Source of the DNA: Verrucomicrobiota bacterium
Lineage (GTDB): Bacteria > Verrucomicrobiota > Verrucomicrobiia > Verrucomicrobiales > DEV007
Direction of reading: 5' to 3'
Assembly (NCBI GenBank): GCA_020629815.1
Contig: JAHDCN010000130.1
Coordinates: 1-7,767 of the forward strand
Length of the DNA stretch: 7,767 nt
In this document: positions 1 to 6,901 of the stretch, in pieces
Layout of the letters: each line of letters opens with the position of its first letter
How positions within the stretch are numbered: the stretch's first letter is position 1
Position numbers and translations under genes: made by a program
The notes under the pieces: generated by a model
What the model saw: the letters and a program-made list of their open reading frames with translations, nothing else
Database searches by the model: none
What the model was told of the DNA's origin: nothing

Positions 1-74
1 AAAAATGAAATTTCGATGTGGATATTGCTTATGGATGAAAATCGCTGCTTTTCCTACGATTCTGAGGCTTAACC

Positions 75-78
75 AAGG
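75..78 (+). promoter_or_regulatory. Ribosome binding site of the first secreted-protein gene
   Basis: An AAGG core sits six bases before the ATG at 85, which supports that start. The rest of the 84-base leader has short AT-rich stretches, but I found no -35/-10 pair with acceptable spacing. The promoter is therefore unassigned and may lie left of the window. Confidence 0.5.
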
Positions 79-84
79 TCACTA

Positions 85-1827
85 ATGAAAGCGAGCGGAC
101 AAAGCCTCACAGCCCTGTTTTTATCTCTGGCTTTCCTCGGCTTTTCGCTGCCAGTCGATGGCGCTCCGAAACGGAAAAAGAAAAAGGGCCCCCCACCAAA
201 AAACGTCGATGCCAAGCGCGTCGCGAATGCTATCCCTAAACTCAATTCTCAGGTGACCAGGGAGGTGGCTGAGAAGCAGATGAGGGATTTGATTCACTTC
301 ATCGAGATCACCAAGCGCGGTGGGCTGAGCGCGAACACTTCCCTGGTGAGGACAGCCATGGATTTTCGTAATGATATTGGGGAACGGCAGAAAGAGATTT
401 CGGCCGGGGCAATATTGAAGACTTGGGACACCGCCTCAACCTATGGAGCGATCGTCGGGAACCGTCTGACAAACTGGGCCACCAAAGGGCGCTACGAGGG
501 CGAGGAACTGGTTTTTGAAAATATCGTTCCTTCGAAAGAGATCCCGGAATGCAAAGGCTACATCGGTAACATTCGCCTGGTGCCGAAATCTTTAGCGAGA
601 AAAGAAGGAGAGCCTCTCGATCATCGCGACCAGGCTTATGCCAACGGGCTGAAGCAGGTGCTCTACGAAGCCAAGACTTTCGCCCAGCTCCAAAAAGACT
701 CAAAATCTCAAATCACTCATCTGGCGATGTCCAAAGCAGAGGTTGAGGCCAGATGGCAGGCGGAAGTTGCCTTGACGGGAGATGCCTACAAGGAGGTACC
801 CAACCTTCAGTTGCACGCACAAAAAATGGGCACCCCTTCCAAGCTCAACGGAAACCGTTACAAACTGCGGGTGGAAGTTACCAACGTGACGCAACACCCC
901 ACGGAAGTAAAAATTGAAAGCACCATCGTTGGCTACACCGACAACGGGAATAAGCTCTACGAGCTGGCCAGAGATACGAGAATCTTGCGTATGAGAAGGT
1001 CGCAGGTGGATGACTATTTGATCCAAACGCCGAATGTTGCTGCCTTTGCTGCACCGTTAAAAAAATTCGATAAAGGAAGGTCGCAGAAAGTTATCTATCG
1101 TGGCTACACCATCGTCGCGAAGTTCAACGGTGAGATCATCAACTCTCACGGCAGTGACGCCCGCTTGATCAAAGTCGCCTCTGGAGAATATCCGCCCCCG
1201 GCCCGGATTACCAAAGCATCCGTAGTGGGGCGGCCAACCATCGAGAAAAAATACGATCTTGTCCGCTTTGCCAGCGCGGCTGACCTGGCTGCAAAAAGGG
1301 GAGGGGAGGTCGTCAGCTCAGCACCCGCTCAAACACTGGGCGTTATGTCCGATGGCGATCGTATGTATCAGTTGGCTACCGACGGAACTCTCCGGGTATT
1401 TCCCATGGCATCTTTCGATGCACCTTCCGAGCCGCTTGGTGAGACTTTCGCCGGCGAAGGCATACACTCCCTTTTCAGCGACGGAATCAACTATTTCGTG
1501 CATTTGAAAGAAGCCGCGGCGGACTATGCAGCGAACAGTGTGGTGAAATTCACCTCTATCGACGACCTGATTTCCGGCGAGTATGGATCTGTAATTTCCG
1601 AAGCAATGCAGGGTACGGCAGGTCTTATGGGCGACTCGAAAGCATTCTTCAAGCTACATCACGGCAATGTAAACAACCTGTTACTCAGCAGCGGGGATTT
1701 GAATGGGCTTTTGGACAACAGTGAGATAAAAAATATGGGTAAGCTTGCCTTCGAAAAAGAACACCTCGACTGCTTTTCCGACGGAGAGAGTTACTACATT
1801 CTGCTGCCAAAAGCGGCCTCAAACTGA
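85..1827 (+). CDS. Secreted protein of unknown function with C-terminal β-propeller-like repeats
   Basis: This is a 580-residue protein I cannot name. It begins with a signal peptide (short basic N-terminus, hydrophobic stretch about residues 8-22, likely cleavage near VDG-APK around 26-28), followed by a very basic, proline-rich patch (about 28-39) and then KNVDAKRVANAIPK. Residues about 64-200 form a conserved mixed domain containing DFRNDIGE, KGRYEGEELVFENIVP and a single conserved cysteine in PECKGYIGN. Residues about 240-370 are β-rich (KLRVEVTNVT, IESTIVGYTDNGNKLYEL, YRGYTIVAKFNGE), a pattern I associate loosely with verrucomicrobial exported proteins. Residues about 389-575 hold four degenerate repeats (SDG-x-x-YY-x-L followed by VVxFxSxxDL) not found in the paralogue downstream. 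The start is supported by the Shine-Dalgarno core and the signal peptide. A structural or surface role in the periplasm is inference only. Confidence 0.85.
   Translation: MKASGQSLTALFLSLAFLGFSLPVDGAPKRKKKKGPPPKNVDAKRVANAIPKLNSQVTREVAEKQMRDLIHFIEITKRGGLSANTSLVRTAMDFRNDIGERQKEISAGAILKTWDTASTYGAIVGNRLTNWATKGRYEGEELVFENIVPSKEIPECKGYIGNIRLVPKSLARKEGEPLDHRDQAYANGLKQVLYEAKTFAQLQKDSKSQITHLAMSKAEVEARWQAEVALTGDAYKEVPNLQLHAQKMGTPSKLNGNRYKLRVEVTNVTQHPTEVKIESTIVGYTDNGNKLYELARDTRILRMRRSQVDDYLIQTPNVAAFAAPLKKFDKGRSQKVIYRGYTIVAKFNGEIINSHGSDARLIKVASGEYPPPARITKASVVGRPTIEKKYDLVRFASAADLAAKRGGEVVSSAPAQTLGVMSDGDRMYQLATDGTLRVFPMASFDAPSEPLGETFAGEGIHSLFSDGINYFVHLKEAAADYAANSVVKFTSIDDLISGEYGSVISEAMQGTAGLMGDSKAFFKLHHGNVNNLLLSSGDLNGLLDNSEIKNMGKLAFEKEHLDCFSDGESYYILLPKAASN
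1249..1809 (+). repeat. Four degenerate intragenic repeats (propeller-like blades)
   Basis: Within the first secreted protein, residues about 389-575 repeat a unit of roughly 43-51 residues. The landmark SDG-x-x-YY/F-x-L occurs as MSDGDRMYQL (421), FSDGINYFVHL (464), MGDSKAFFKL (515) and FSDGESYYILL (563). A second landmark of the type LVRF-x-S-x-x-DL occurs as YDLVRFASAADL (390), TLRVFPMASF (435), SVVKFTSIDDL (485) and NLLLSSGDLNGL (531). The first unit begins with the second landmark and the last ends with the first landmark. That permutation is typical of a β-propeller closed by pairing of its terminal strands. The repeats are visible; the propeller fold is inferred. Confidence 0.5.
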
Positions 1828-1843
1828 TTTCGCTCATCATTAC

Positions 1844-2995
1844 ATGAACATCAATAGAGTTTCTGTTTTCCTTGCCGTCTTTGTCCTTTTCTCGGCAGGC
1901 AGCCTGCACAGCAAGCCGCCGAAGAAAAACGTTGATGCGAAGCGGGTAGCCAAGGCGATCCCCAAATTCAATCCCAAGCAGGCGAAGCCCGCAGGAGAGC
2001 AACAATTGAGGCAATTGATCCATGTGATTGCTCTGGCAAAACGAGAGGGGCTCAGTGCAAATCAGTCGTTGGTTCGGACTGCCTTCGATTTTCGCAACGA
2101 TATTGGAGAGCATCAAAAAACCATTTCTGCAGGTGCGATTATGAAAGCCTGGGACACAGCAACTTCCTACGGGGCAGTTACAGGCAACCAGTTTACCATC
2201 TGGGCTTCCAAGGGGCGCTACGATGGAGAGGAGTTGGTTTTTGAGAATATCGTTCCAGCCGAAATGCTGCCGGAATGCAAAGGCTATATTGGCAATTTAC
2301 GTATCGTCCCGGAGTCGTTGGCTAGAAAACCGGGTGCCCCTCTGGATCCTCGAGATCAGGCCTATCTGGCAGGTTTGAAACAAGTGCTTCATGAGACCAA
2401 GACAATTGGTGCACTGAAGGAAATTGAGAAGTCAAAAGTGAAAGGGCCAGGCCCGATGCCAAAGAGGGCTCCCGTCGGCAATCTTGGTCTCTCGAAAAGT
2501 GAAGAGGAAGAGAAATGGCAGGCAGAAGTGGCGGAGGCAGGGGATCTCGTGAAGCAGGCACCGGGTTTGCAGTTGTCTGCACAGAGGATGGGCACCCCGG
2601 CAAAAATCAACGGTTTTAGAAATAAGCTTCGGGTGGATATCACCAATGTGTCCCGCTACCCGACTCAGGTGGAGATCGAAAGCACCATTGTCGGCTATAC
2701 CGAAAATGGTAATAAGCTGTATGAGTTGCGCCGCGATACCCGGACACTCAAACTTCGACGTGCCCAGAATGTGGAATACCTGATTCAGTCGCCACCGGTC
2801 AGTCAGTTTAAGAAACCACTGATTAAATTCGATCCGAAAAAGTCGCAGCGGGTGAACTACCGGGGATATACGGTGGTGGCGAGATTTCAGGGGAGAGTCG
2901 TAGCGGCAATCGGCAGCGATGCCCGCCTCCAGGGAGTTGCCGATGGGGAAGACTCACCACCGGCGGTGATTTTGGGCGCTTCGCGGAAAAAGTAG
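1844..2995 (+). CDS. Secreted protein of unknown function, shorter tandem paralogue
   Basis: This is a 383-residue protein with no recognised function. The reading frame is open further upstream (to 1745), but the start at 1844 is chosen because it places a signal peptide at the N-terminus: MNINR, a hydrophobic run about residues 6-19, and cleavage likely after LHS at 23. It also removes overlap with the preceding gene, leaving a 16-base gap. I see no good Shine-Dalgarno sequence, so translation may depend on the upstream gene. It aligns with the upstream protein from KNVDAKRVA onward; over 107 residues around DFRNDIGE to LVPxSLAR I count 29 differences, about 73% identity. A proline- and lysine-rich linker near residues 185-200 is about a dozen residues longer than in the paralogue. 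The protein ends just after the β-rich domain and lacks the repeat region. The pair is probably co-transcribed. Confidence 0.85.
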   Translation: MNINRVSVFLAVFVLFSAGSLHSKPPKKNVDAKRVAKAIPKFNPKQAKPAGEQQLRQLIHVIALAKREGLSANQSLVRTAFDFRNDIGEHQKTISAGAIMKAWDTATSYGAVTGNQFTIWASKGRYDGEELVFENIVPAEMLPECKGYIGNLRIVPESLARKPGAPLDPRDQAYLAGLKQVLHETKTIGALKEIEKSKVKGPGPMPKRAPVGNLGLSKSEEEEKWQAEVAEAGDLVKQAPGLQLSAQRMGTPAKINGFRNKLRVDITNVSRYPTQVEIESTIVGYTENGNKLYELRRDTRTLKLRRAQNVEYLIQSPPVSQFKKPLIKFDPKKSQRVNYRGYTVVARFQGRVVAAIGSDARLQGVADGEDSPPAVILGASRKK

Positions 2996-3012
2996 AATAG
3001 GGAAAGCTATTC
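2987..3012 (-). terminator. Small hairpin between convergent transcription units
   Basis: A perfect 6-bp inverted repeat, GAATAG and CTATTC, with a 6-base loop occupies 2995-3012. Read on the - strand it is followed within three bases by TTTTT (2987-2991), the layout of a weak intrinsic terminator for the long - strand series. The + strand side lacks a T run. The left arm begins on the last base of the TAG stop of the second secreted gene. The right arm contains the TAG that closes the orphan - strand reading frame. The stem is short and AT-rich, so its strength is doubtful. Confidence 0.4.
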
Positions 3013-3230
3013 AAATTCGCTCAAATCAAGGTCTTCGATATCGATTCCTTTTGCTTCAGCTTCTTCGATCATTTCCCCTAGTTTTCTTTCCTCAAGTAGC
3101 TGTTTTTCAAACTCGGCACCAGTCGCCAAAGAAAGCCGATAACTGTAGCTCTTTTTTGGATCGAGTTCATCAAGTTCAACGACATTGATGACGTCCGGAA
3201 ACTCAAGTGCTCTGGAAAGAACCGAGCCCT
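3007..3230 (-). pseudogene. Orphan coding-like tail without a start, probable gene remnant
   Basis: Directly after the AraC stop, in a different frame, the - strand stays open for about 74 codons to a TAG at 3007-3009. The translation looks like real protein: a segment reading EFPDVINVVELDELDPKKSY, then YRLSLATGAEFEKQLLEE, then a charged helix and an acidic end, DIEDLDLSEFE. No plausible start exists at the right place. The frame runs back into the AraC gene to a stop at 3334-3336 with no ATG, GTG or TTG. The only in-frame ATG (3070-3072) would give 21 residues, and a TTG (3127-3129) would give 40. It therefore looks like the 3' end of a gene whose front was lost next to the regulator. A genuine small gene with an unusual start is less likely. 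I do not recognise the family. Confidence 0.45.
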
Positions 3231-4106
3231 CTACGCCTGATACTCGCTGGGCCGCTGACCGGTCCAGCGTTTGAAAGCATTGGAAAAGGTAAATGGGTTC
3301 TGATACCCGACCGTATTCGCAATGGTTTCTACTTTATCCTGAGTTGTGGTCAAAAGCGCTACCGCCCGCCGCATTCGAAGGTAGGTCACCTGTTGAATCG
3401 GGCTGCGACCCAACTGTTGCTGGGTCAGGCGTCGCAGGTGTTCCTGGCTGATGTGTCCGATCTTTGCGAGGTCATCGAGGCTCCAGTCTCGAGCCAGATC
3501 CCGCTCTACTTCCTTCCAAACGCGCCACAGTCGGTCATCGCCTTGGTAGGGACGCGCTGCCCTGGCGACAAAACCGTGAATCAGCTCGACCCAATGATGC
3601 AGAGTAGCCTGATCAGATGAACCTTCTGACATTTCTGCTGCCAACCCGGCAATCGCATGTTCCAGCGCTCGCCCATTGCCATTCTGAATCACCGGGCTGT
3701 TTGTCGATATGATGGGGCAAGTTTCCCGCTCCTCTTCGTAGCGCACCCAGGCAAAATTCCACACGTCCCCGTTTTTGGCGCGAATCCCTGTGGTAGCGAA
3801 AGCGGGTAGTAGGCAAATTTCATTTTCCCGAACCGTGCGCCACTCGCCGTCGATCAGGGTTTCTCCCTCGCCGCTCAATCCAATCAAAGCAAACGTTCCC
3901 GACGCCTGGGACCGAACCACTTCGAAGGGGGCTTGTGCCCACATCAGTCCCACATGAGCAATGTGGTGGGTTTGCAAACCGGAGCAAACGGGCGCATCAG
4001 AAAGCCAGTCGCGATCATCGCATGAATCCGCGCGGACAACTTTCCACTTGGTAGTGTCGCCAAAGACCTCCCGATCCTGGTTTTCACTGCTGTCTGCTTC
4101 GGGCAT
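3231..4106 (-). CDS. AraC-family transcriptional regulator
   Basis: This is a 291-residue regulator with the usual AraC layout and length. The N-terminal half (about 60-125) looks like a cupin-type ligand-binding domain, with GETLIDGEWRTVRENEICLL as the typical β-hairpin and a turn leading to PA. The C-terminal half carries two helix-turn-helix motifs: LDDLAKIGHISQEHLRRL (about 210-227) and VETIANTVGYQNPFTFSNAF (about 259-278). It closes with the family hallmark TGQRPSEYQ. The frame is open upstream to 4301, but those residues overlap the dehydrogenase gene and do not resemble AraC proteins. The ATG at 4104-4106, eight bases after the dehydrogenase stop, is therefore preferred. As the last gene of the - strand series it probably senses a small organic compound and controls this cassette. 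The triple repeat at 5623-5682 is a candidate target. The ligand is unknown. Confidence 0.9.
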   Translation of the reverse strand: MPEADSSENQDREVFGDTTKWKVVRADSCDDRDWLSDAPVCSGLQTHHIAHVGLMWAQAPFEVVRSQASGTFALIGLSGEGETLIDGEWRTVRENEICLLPAFATTGIRAKNGDVWNFAWVRYEEERETCPIISTNSPVIQNGNGRALEHAIAGLAAEMSEGSSDQATLHHWVELIHGFVARAARPYQGDDRLWRVWKEVERDLARDWSLDDLAKIGHISQEHLRRLTQQQLGRSPIQQVTYLRMRRAVALLTTTQDKVETIANTVGYQNPFTFSNAFKRWTGQRPSEYQA

Positions 4107-4114
4107 ATTCTCAA

Positions 4115-5266
4115 TTACCGGGAGGCCAAATGTCGGGGGAATTCGTTTACCTGATGACAACCGACCTGCTCCATCACCTGCTGCAGTTGCCGCTTCAGCA
4201 TTCCAATAGTGTGATTGCCACCCGTTTTTCCAAGGGCTCCGACTCCATACATGAACGAACGTCCCAGAAAGGTGAACTTCGCACCGCTGGCGAGAGCGCA
4301 AGCGACGTCGGGGCCGGCTCGCAAACCACTGTCGATCATCATTGTTGTCCGATCACCGAATTCCTTCGCCAATGCGGTGAGTGGCTGGATCGTCGATTGT
4401 CCGGCATCCAACTGGCGTCCGCCGTGGTTGGAGACAATAATTCCGTCCACTCCTAAATTGATAGCGATCTCGGCATCTTCTTCGTGCACCACTCCTTTGA
4501 TCACCAACTTTCCTTTCCAACGGTCACGAATCGCTTTGATTTTTTCCGGATTCAATCGACCCGAAAAAGTCTTGTTCATAAACAGTCCGAGATGCTTCAT
4601 GCTAAGCCCCTTGGGAATGTAGGGCTTCATGGTCTGAAACTCCGGCGCGCCTGCCGCCAGTTGGCTGAAAGACCAGGTCGGATGAGTCATCATCTGGATC
4701 ACATTGCGAACCGACATCTGTGGCGGAATCGACAGGCCATTGCGAATCTCTTTCGGACGCCAGGCAAACGTGGGAGTATCAGCAAGAATAACCAATACCG
4801 GCAACCCTGCGTCCGCGACCCGGTCGAGAAGCTTGTCGCGCAAGTCATCTTCGGCTGGATGGTATAGCTGAAACCAGGCGTTTCCCTCGGTAAGCTCAGC
4901 GACGGTTTCGATACTCGCGGTTCCCACCGTGCTGAGCACAAAGGGGACATTCTGCTCGTGGGCGGCGGCAGCAAGAATCTCAGTTGCTTTCGGCCACATC
5001 AGGCCCTGCAATCCAATCGGCGCAATACCAAATGGCGCGTCATATTTTTTACCAAACAGCTCAGTAGAGAGATCCGATCCCTGGTATTCGCGAAGGTAGC
5101 GTGGGCGAAGTTGAACCTCACGAATCTCTTCGGTGTTCTTCCGCAAATTTACTTCAGAATTACACCCGCCTTCGAGATACTCAAAAGCAAACCGTGGCAT
5201 CCTCTGCCTTGCCCGCTCTCGAAGGTGCTCGATTGACGGGTATTTCGAGCAAAAGTCATCAGCCAT
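4115..5266 (-). CDS. FMN-dependent α-hydroxy-acid dehydrogenase/oxidase (lactate/glycolate oxidase family)
   Basis: This 383-residue cytoplasmic flavoenzyme oxidises 2-hydroxy acids to 2-keto acids, the family reaction. Its length is normal. The family active site is complete by comparison with glycolate oxidase: Tyr30 in FEYLEGG, the FMN-binding PFGIAPIGLQGL (78-89), Tyr135 in WFQLYHP, Asp163 and Arg170 in DTPTFAWRPKEIRNG, Lys257 in KGVV, catalytic His281 and Arg284 in SNHGGRQLD, then the phosphate-binding IDSGLRAGPD and GRSFMYG. The tryptophan found in plant glycolate oxidase at about residue 108 is absent here (STVGTASIE). This leaves room for a substrate other than glycolate, but none can be named. 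The start lies three bases after the stop of the upstream Dabb gene and has no Shine-Dalgarno sequence, which suggests translational coupling. The electron acceptor (oxygen, quinone or cytochrome) is not evident. Confidence 0.93.
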   Translation of the reverse strand: MADDFCSKYPSIEHLRERARQRMPRFAFEYLEGGCNSEVNLRKNTEEIREVQLRPRYLREYQGSDLSTELFGKKYDAPFGIAPIGLQGLMWPKATEILAAAAHEQNVPFVLSTVGTASIETVAELTEGNAWFQLYHPAEDDLRDKLLDRVADAGLPVLVILADTPTFAWRPKEIRNGLSIPPQMSVRNVIQMMTHPTWSFSQLAAGAPEFQTMKPYIPKGLSMKHLGLFMNKTFSGRLNPEKIKAIRDRWKGKLVIKGVVHEEDAEIAINLGVDGIIVSNHGGRQLDAGQSTIQPLTALAKEFGDRTTMMIDSGLRAGPDVACALASGAKFTFLGRSFMYGVGALGKTGGNHTIGMLKRQLQQVMEQVGCHQVNEFPRHLASR

Positions 5267-5269
5267 AAT

Positions 5270-5578
5270 CTATTCGGGCATATTGAAATCGAACACTACG
5301 ACTCGCTCCAAATTCGGAACAACAATATCTTTCACCTCTTCATGGTGAGGATGGGGCAGATACTCATCTCGAGCCTGAGGGCTTTCAAATGTCATGATGA
5401 ACCCATGGGTAAAATCTTCGTTGAGCCCTTCCTCGGAATCGTAAGGACCGTAGTGAAAGTCCAGCAGTCCGGGAATAGATCCGACCATTCCCTCCATTGC
5501 GGAGAAACACTCTGTAATTGTTTCCTCAGATGTTCCTTCTTTAAACTGAAAGCATCCGTAGTGTTTAACTTGTGGCAT
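5270..5578 (-). CDS. Stress-responsive A/B-barrel (Dabb) domain protein
   Basis: This is a 102-residue single-domain protein. It shows the Dabb pattern: an N-terminal strand (KHYGCFQFKEGTSEETI), a helix that begins after it, a central PGLLDFHYGPY strand, then FTHGFIMTFESPQARDEYLP with the typical HPHHEEV and a final VVVFDF strand. Dabb proteins are small ferredoxin-like dimers. Some act as cyclases or decarboxylases (for example olivetolic acid cyclase in plants), but most bacterial members have no assigned reaction. Its tight link to the downstream flavoenzyme (3-base gap) suggests an accessory role in the same pathway. It is the first gene after the 102-base gap and probably the first gene of a sub-operon with the dehydrogenase and AraC genes. 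The Shine-Dalgarno sequence is weak (a GAG within CAACGAGAATACGAT). Confidence 0.85.
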   Translation of the reverse strand: MPQVKHYGCFQFKEGTSEETITECFSAMEGMVGSIPGLLDFHYGPYDSEEGLNEDFTHGFIMTFESPQARDEYLPHPHHEEVKDIVVPNLERVVVFDFNMPE

Positions 5579-5613
5579 ATCGTATTCTCGTTGTTTTTCG
5601 ATAAATTACAGTG

Positions 5614-5645
5614 AAAAAAGTGCTGACCCAACAGGGTATAGTCAC
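5614..5645 (-). terminator. Possible intrinsic terminator after the Tm-1-like gene
   Basis: On the - strand the RNA downstream of the Tm-1-like stop can fold GTG-ACTAT-ACCC-TGTT-GGGT-CAG-CAC, a 4-bp inner and 3-bp outer stem with an internal loop. It is followed at once by six Ts (5614-5619). The T tract and position fit a terminator, but the stem is imperfect. It overlaps one unit of the triple repeat, so the structure may be incidental. Confidence 0.3.
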
Positions 5646-5682
5646 CGACTTAACAGGGTTAGGTGTCAGACCAGACAGGGTT
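5623..5682. repeat. Three 16-bp direct repeats at 22-bp intervals, candidate operator
   Basis: Three units start at 5623, 5645 and 5667. On the + strand they fit the consensus C-N-GAC-Y-N-N-ACAGGGT-W, with 11 of 16 positions invariant. The spacing is exactly 22 bp both times, about two helical turns, so all units face the same side of the DNA. The core ACAGGGT occurs at 5631, 5653 and 5675, and I did not notice it elsewhere in the window. The last unit overlaps the stop codon of the Tm-1-like gene. AraC-family proteins commonly bind direct repeats about 21 bp apart, and an AraC gene lies in the set downstream of these repeats, so an operator is the leading reading. A dispersed REP-like repeat is the main alternative. 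Confidence 0.6.
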
Positions 5683-6901
5683 ACCTCTTCAAGTGTTTTA
5701 GAAGCGCTTCCGCGCAAGCCTGCGAAAACTCCGGATCGTTGATTTCGGCATCCATTTCGATCAACTCAACATCCTCCGAAAGGTTTTCTTTAATTGCCTG
5801 GAACAACGCCATGTCCGCATCCGGATCATAAAAAGACTGCCCCTCAGCACTGATAATACTGATCGCTTTGGTCGGTAAAAGAACGCTTACCGGTCCGGAG
5901 TAGGCGTTCACCTTTTCGGCAAGGATTTTGCCCAACTCAGCACACTCTTCGGGAGTGGTCCGCATCAGCGTCACTTGAGGATTATGAATATAAAAATTCC
6001 GCCCATCAAACTGATCGGGAACTGTTTCACGAGCGCCGAAATTGGCCATATCAAGACAGCCGGGAGTGACAATCGCAGGAACCCCTGCTTTGCCGGCGGC
6101 TTCCAACCGGGTCGGCCCGGCACTTAGCGTTCCGCCAACCAATTCGTCAGCCCACTCGGTGGTCGTGATGTCCAGAACCCCCTCGACCATGCCGTCCTCA
6201 ATCAGAGTCTCCATGGTTTTCCCGCCAGTTCCGGTGGCATGAAAAACCAACACCTCGTATCCGGCTTCCTCCAGAATCGCACGGGCAGCATCAACACACT
6301 CCGTCGTGTTGCCGAACATACTTGCTGCGATCAGCGGACGCTCATCACCGCTGCTTTGAACCTCCGATTCAACCATGCCGCAAATCGCTCCCGCTGCCCG
6401 GGTGAAAATCGTTTTTGAAATTCGATTCAATCCCGCCACATCCACGATGCTCGGGATCATCGTGATGTCCTTCGAGCCGACATAGTGGGCCGTATTGCCA
6501 CTGGCCAAAGTCGAAACCATCACCTTGGGAAACCCTACAGGTAACCCACGCATCGCTCCTGAGCCGAGAGCGGTTCCGCCTCCTCCACCCAGCGAAATAA
6601 TTCCGTTAATCTTACCTTCGGCAGCCAATTTTCCTACCAAGAGAGGGGCCGCTTCACTCATTGCGCTCACACACTCTCCACGATCCTGACGCTCGATCAG
6701 TGTTTTCAGATCAACTCCTCCGGCCGCAGCGACTTCGAAGCGATCGATATCCGGGGAAACCGTTGGCTCTCCTCCCGTTCCGACATCAATCAACAGTGGG
6801 GTATGACCCTTTTCACGAATCAGGTCAGCAACAAAAGCATGCTCCTCGCCCTTCGAATCGAGGGTGCCCAGTACAGCGATAGTTTTTCCTGATGAACTCA
6901 T
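5681..6901 (-). CDS. Tm-1-like ATP-binding protein (UPF0261 family)
   Basis: This is a 406-residue cytoplasmic protein with full-length UPF0261 features. It has an N-terminal Rossmann-like start with GTLDSKG (12-18), the glycine-rich LGGGGGTALGSGAM (104-117), the family signature MVSTLASGNTAHYVGSKDI (128-146), a second domain opening with AASMFGNTT (192-200), then FHATGTGGKTME (220-231) and GCLDMANFGA (281-290). The family is named after the N-terminal domain of tomato Tm-1, which binds ATP and blocks a tobamovirus replication protein. The bacterial function is not established. It starts within the stop of the upstream TIM-barrel gene (ATGA, 4-base overlap), so the two are translationally coupled and probably work together. 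The fusion of both domains in Tm-1 supports this. The enzymatic reaction is unknown. Confidence 0.93.
   Translation of the reverse strand: MSSSGKTIAVLGTLDSKGEEHAFVADLIREKGHTPLLIDVGTGGEPTVSPDIDRFEVAAAGGVDLKTLIERQDRGECVSAMSEAAPLLVGKLAAEGKINGIISLGGGGGTALGSGAMRGLPVGFPKVMVSTLASGNTAHYVGSKDITMIPSIVDVAGLNRISKTIFTRAAGAICGMVESEVQSSGDERPLIAASMFGNTTECVDAARAILEEAGYEVLVFHATGTGGKTMETLIEDGMVEGVLDITTTEWADELVGGTLSAGPTRLEAAGKAGVPAIVTPGCLDMANFGARETVPDQFDGRNFYIHNPQVTLMRTTPEECAELGKILAEKVNAYSGPVSVLLPTKAISIISAEGQSFYDPDADMALFQAIKENLSEDVELIEMDAEINDPEFSQACAEALLKHLKR

Noticed and set aside
1..84. TTGCTT and TACGAT as a promoter for the first gene
   Set aside because: The two boxes are separated by 24 bases, too far for a standard sigma-70-type promoter.
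1745..1843. Upstream start for the second secreted protein
   Set aside because: It would put 33 residues ahead of a clear signal peptide and overlap the previous gene by 83 bases.
3231..3340. Programmed -1 frameshift from the AraC gene into the orphan tail frame
   Set aside because: A -1 shift would join the frames, but there is no slippery heptamer near the AraC end, and the protein already ends at the usual family terminus (TGQRPSEYQ).
3207..3620. A 137-codon open frame on the + strand
   Set aside because: It lies antisense within the well-supported AraC gene, and its translation shows no domain or motif.
4107..4301. N-terminal extension of the AraC gene into the dehydrogenase gene
   Set aside because: The extra 65 residues overlap a well-conserved coding region in another frame and do not resemble an AraC N-terminus. 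The ATG at 4104-4106 gives a normal length.
4130..5236. Several + strand open frames opposite the dehydrogenase
   Set aside because: These are antisense shadows of a conserved enzyme gene. None has a motif or a convincing ribosome binding site.
5590..5635. A -35/-10 pair (TTGGGT, 17 bases, TAATTT on the - strand) as promoter of the Dabb gene
   Set aside because: The spacing is right and the place is sensible, but only about three of six bases match each consensus box, so it is too weak to list.
5623..5682. CRISPR array or origin iterons
   Set aside because: Only three units with 6-bp spacers, no cas genes and no replication gene nearby. The setting between catabolic genes favours an operator.
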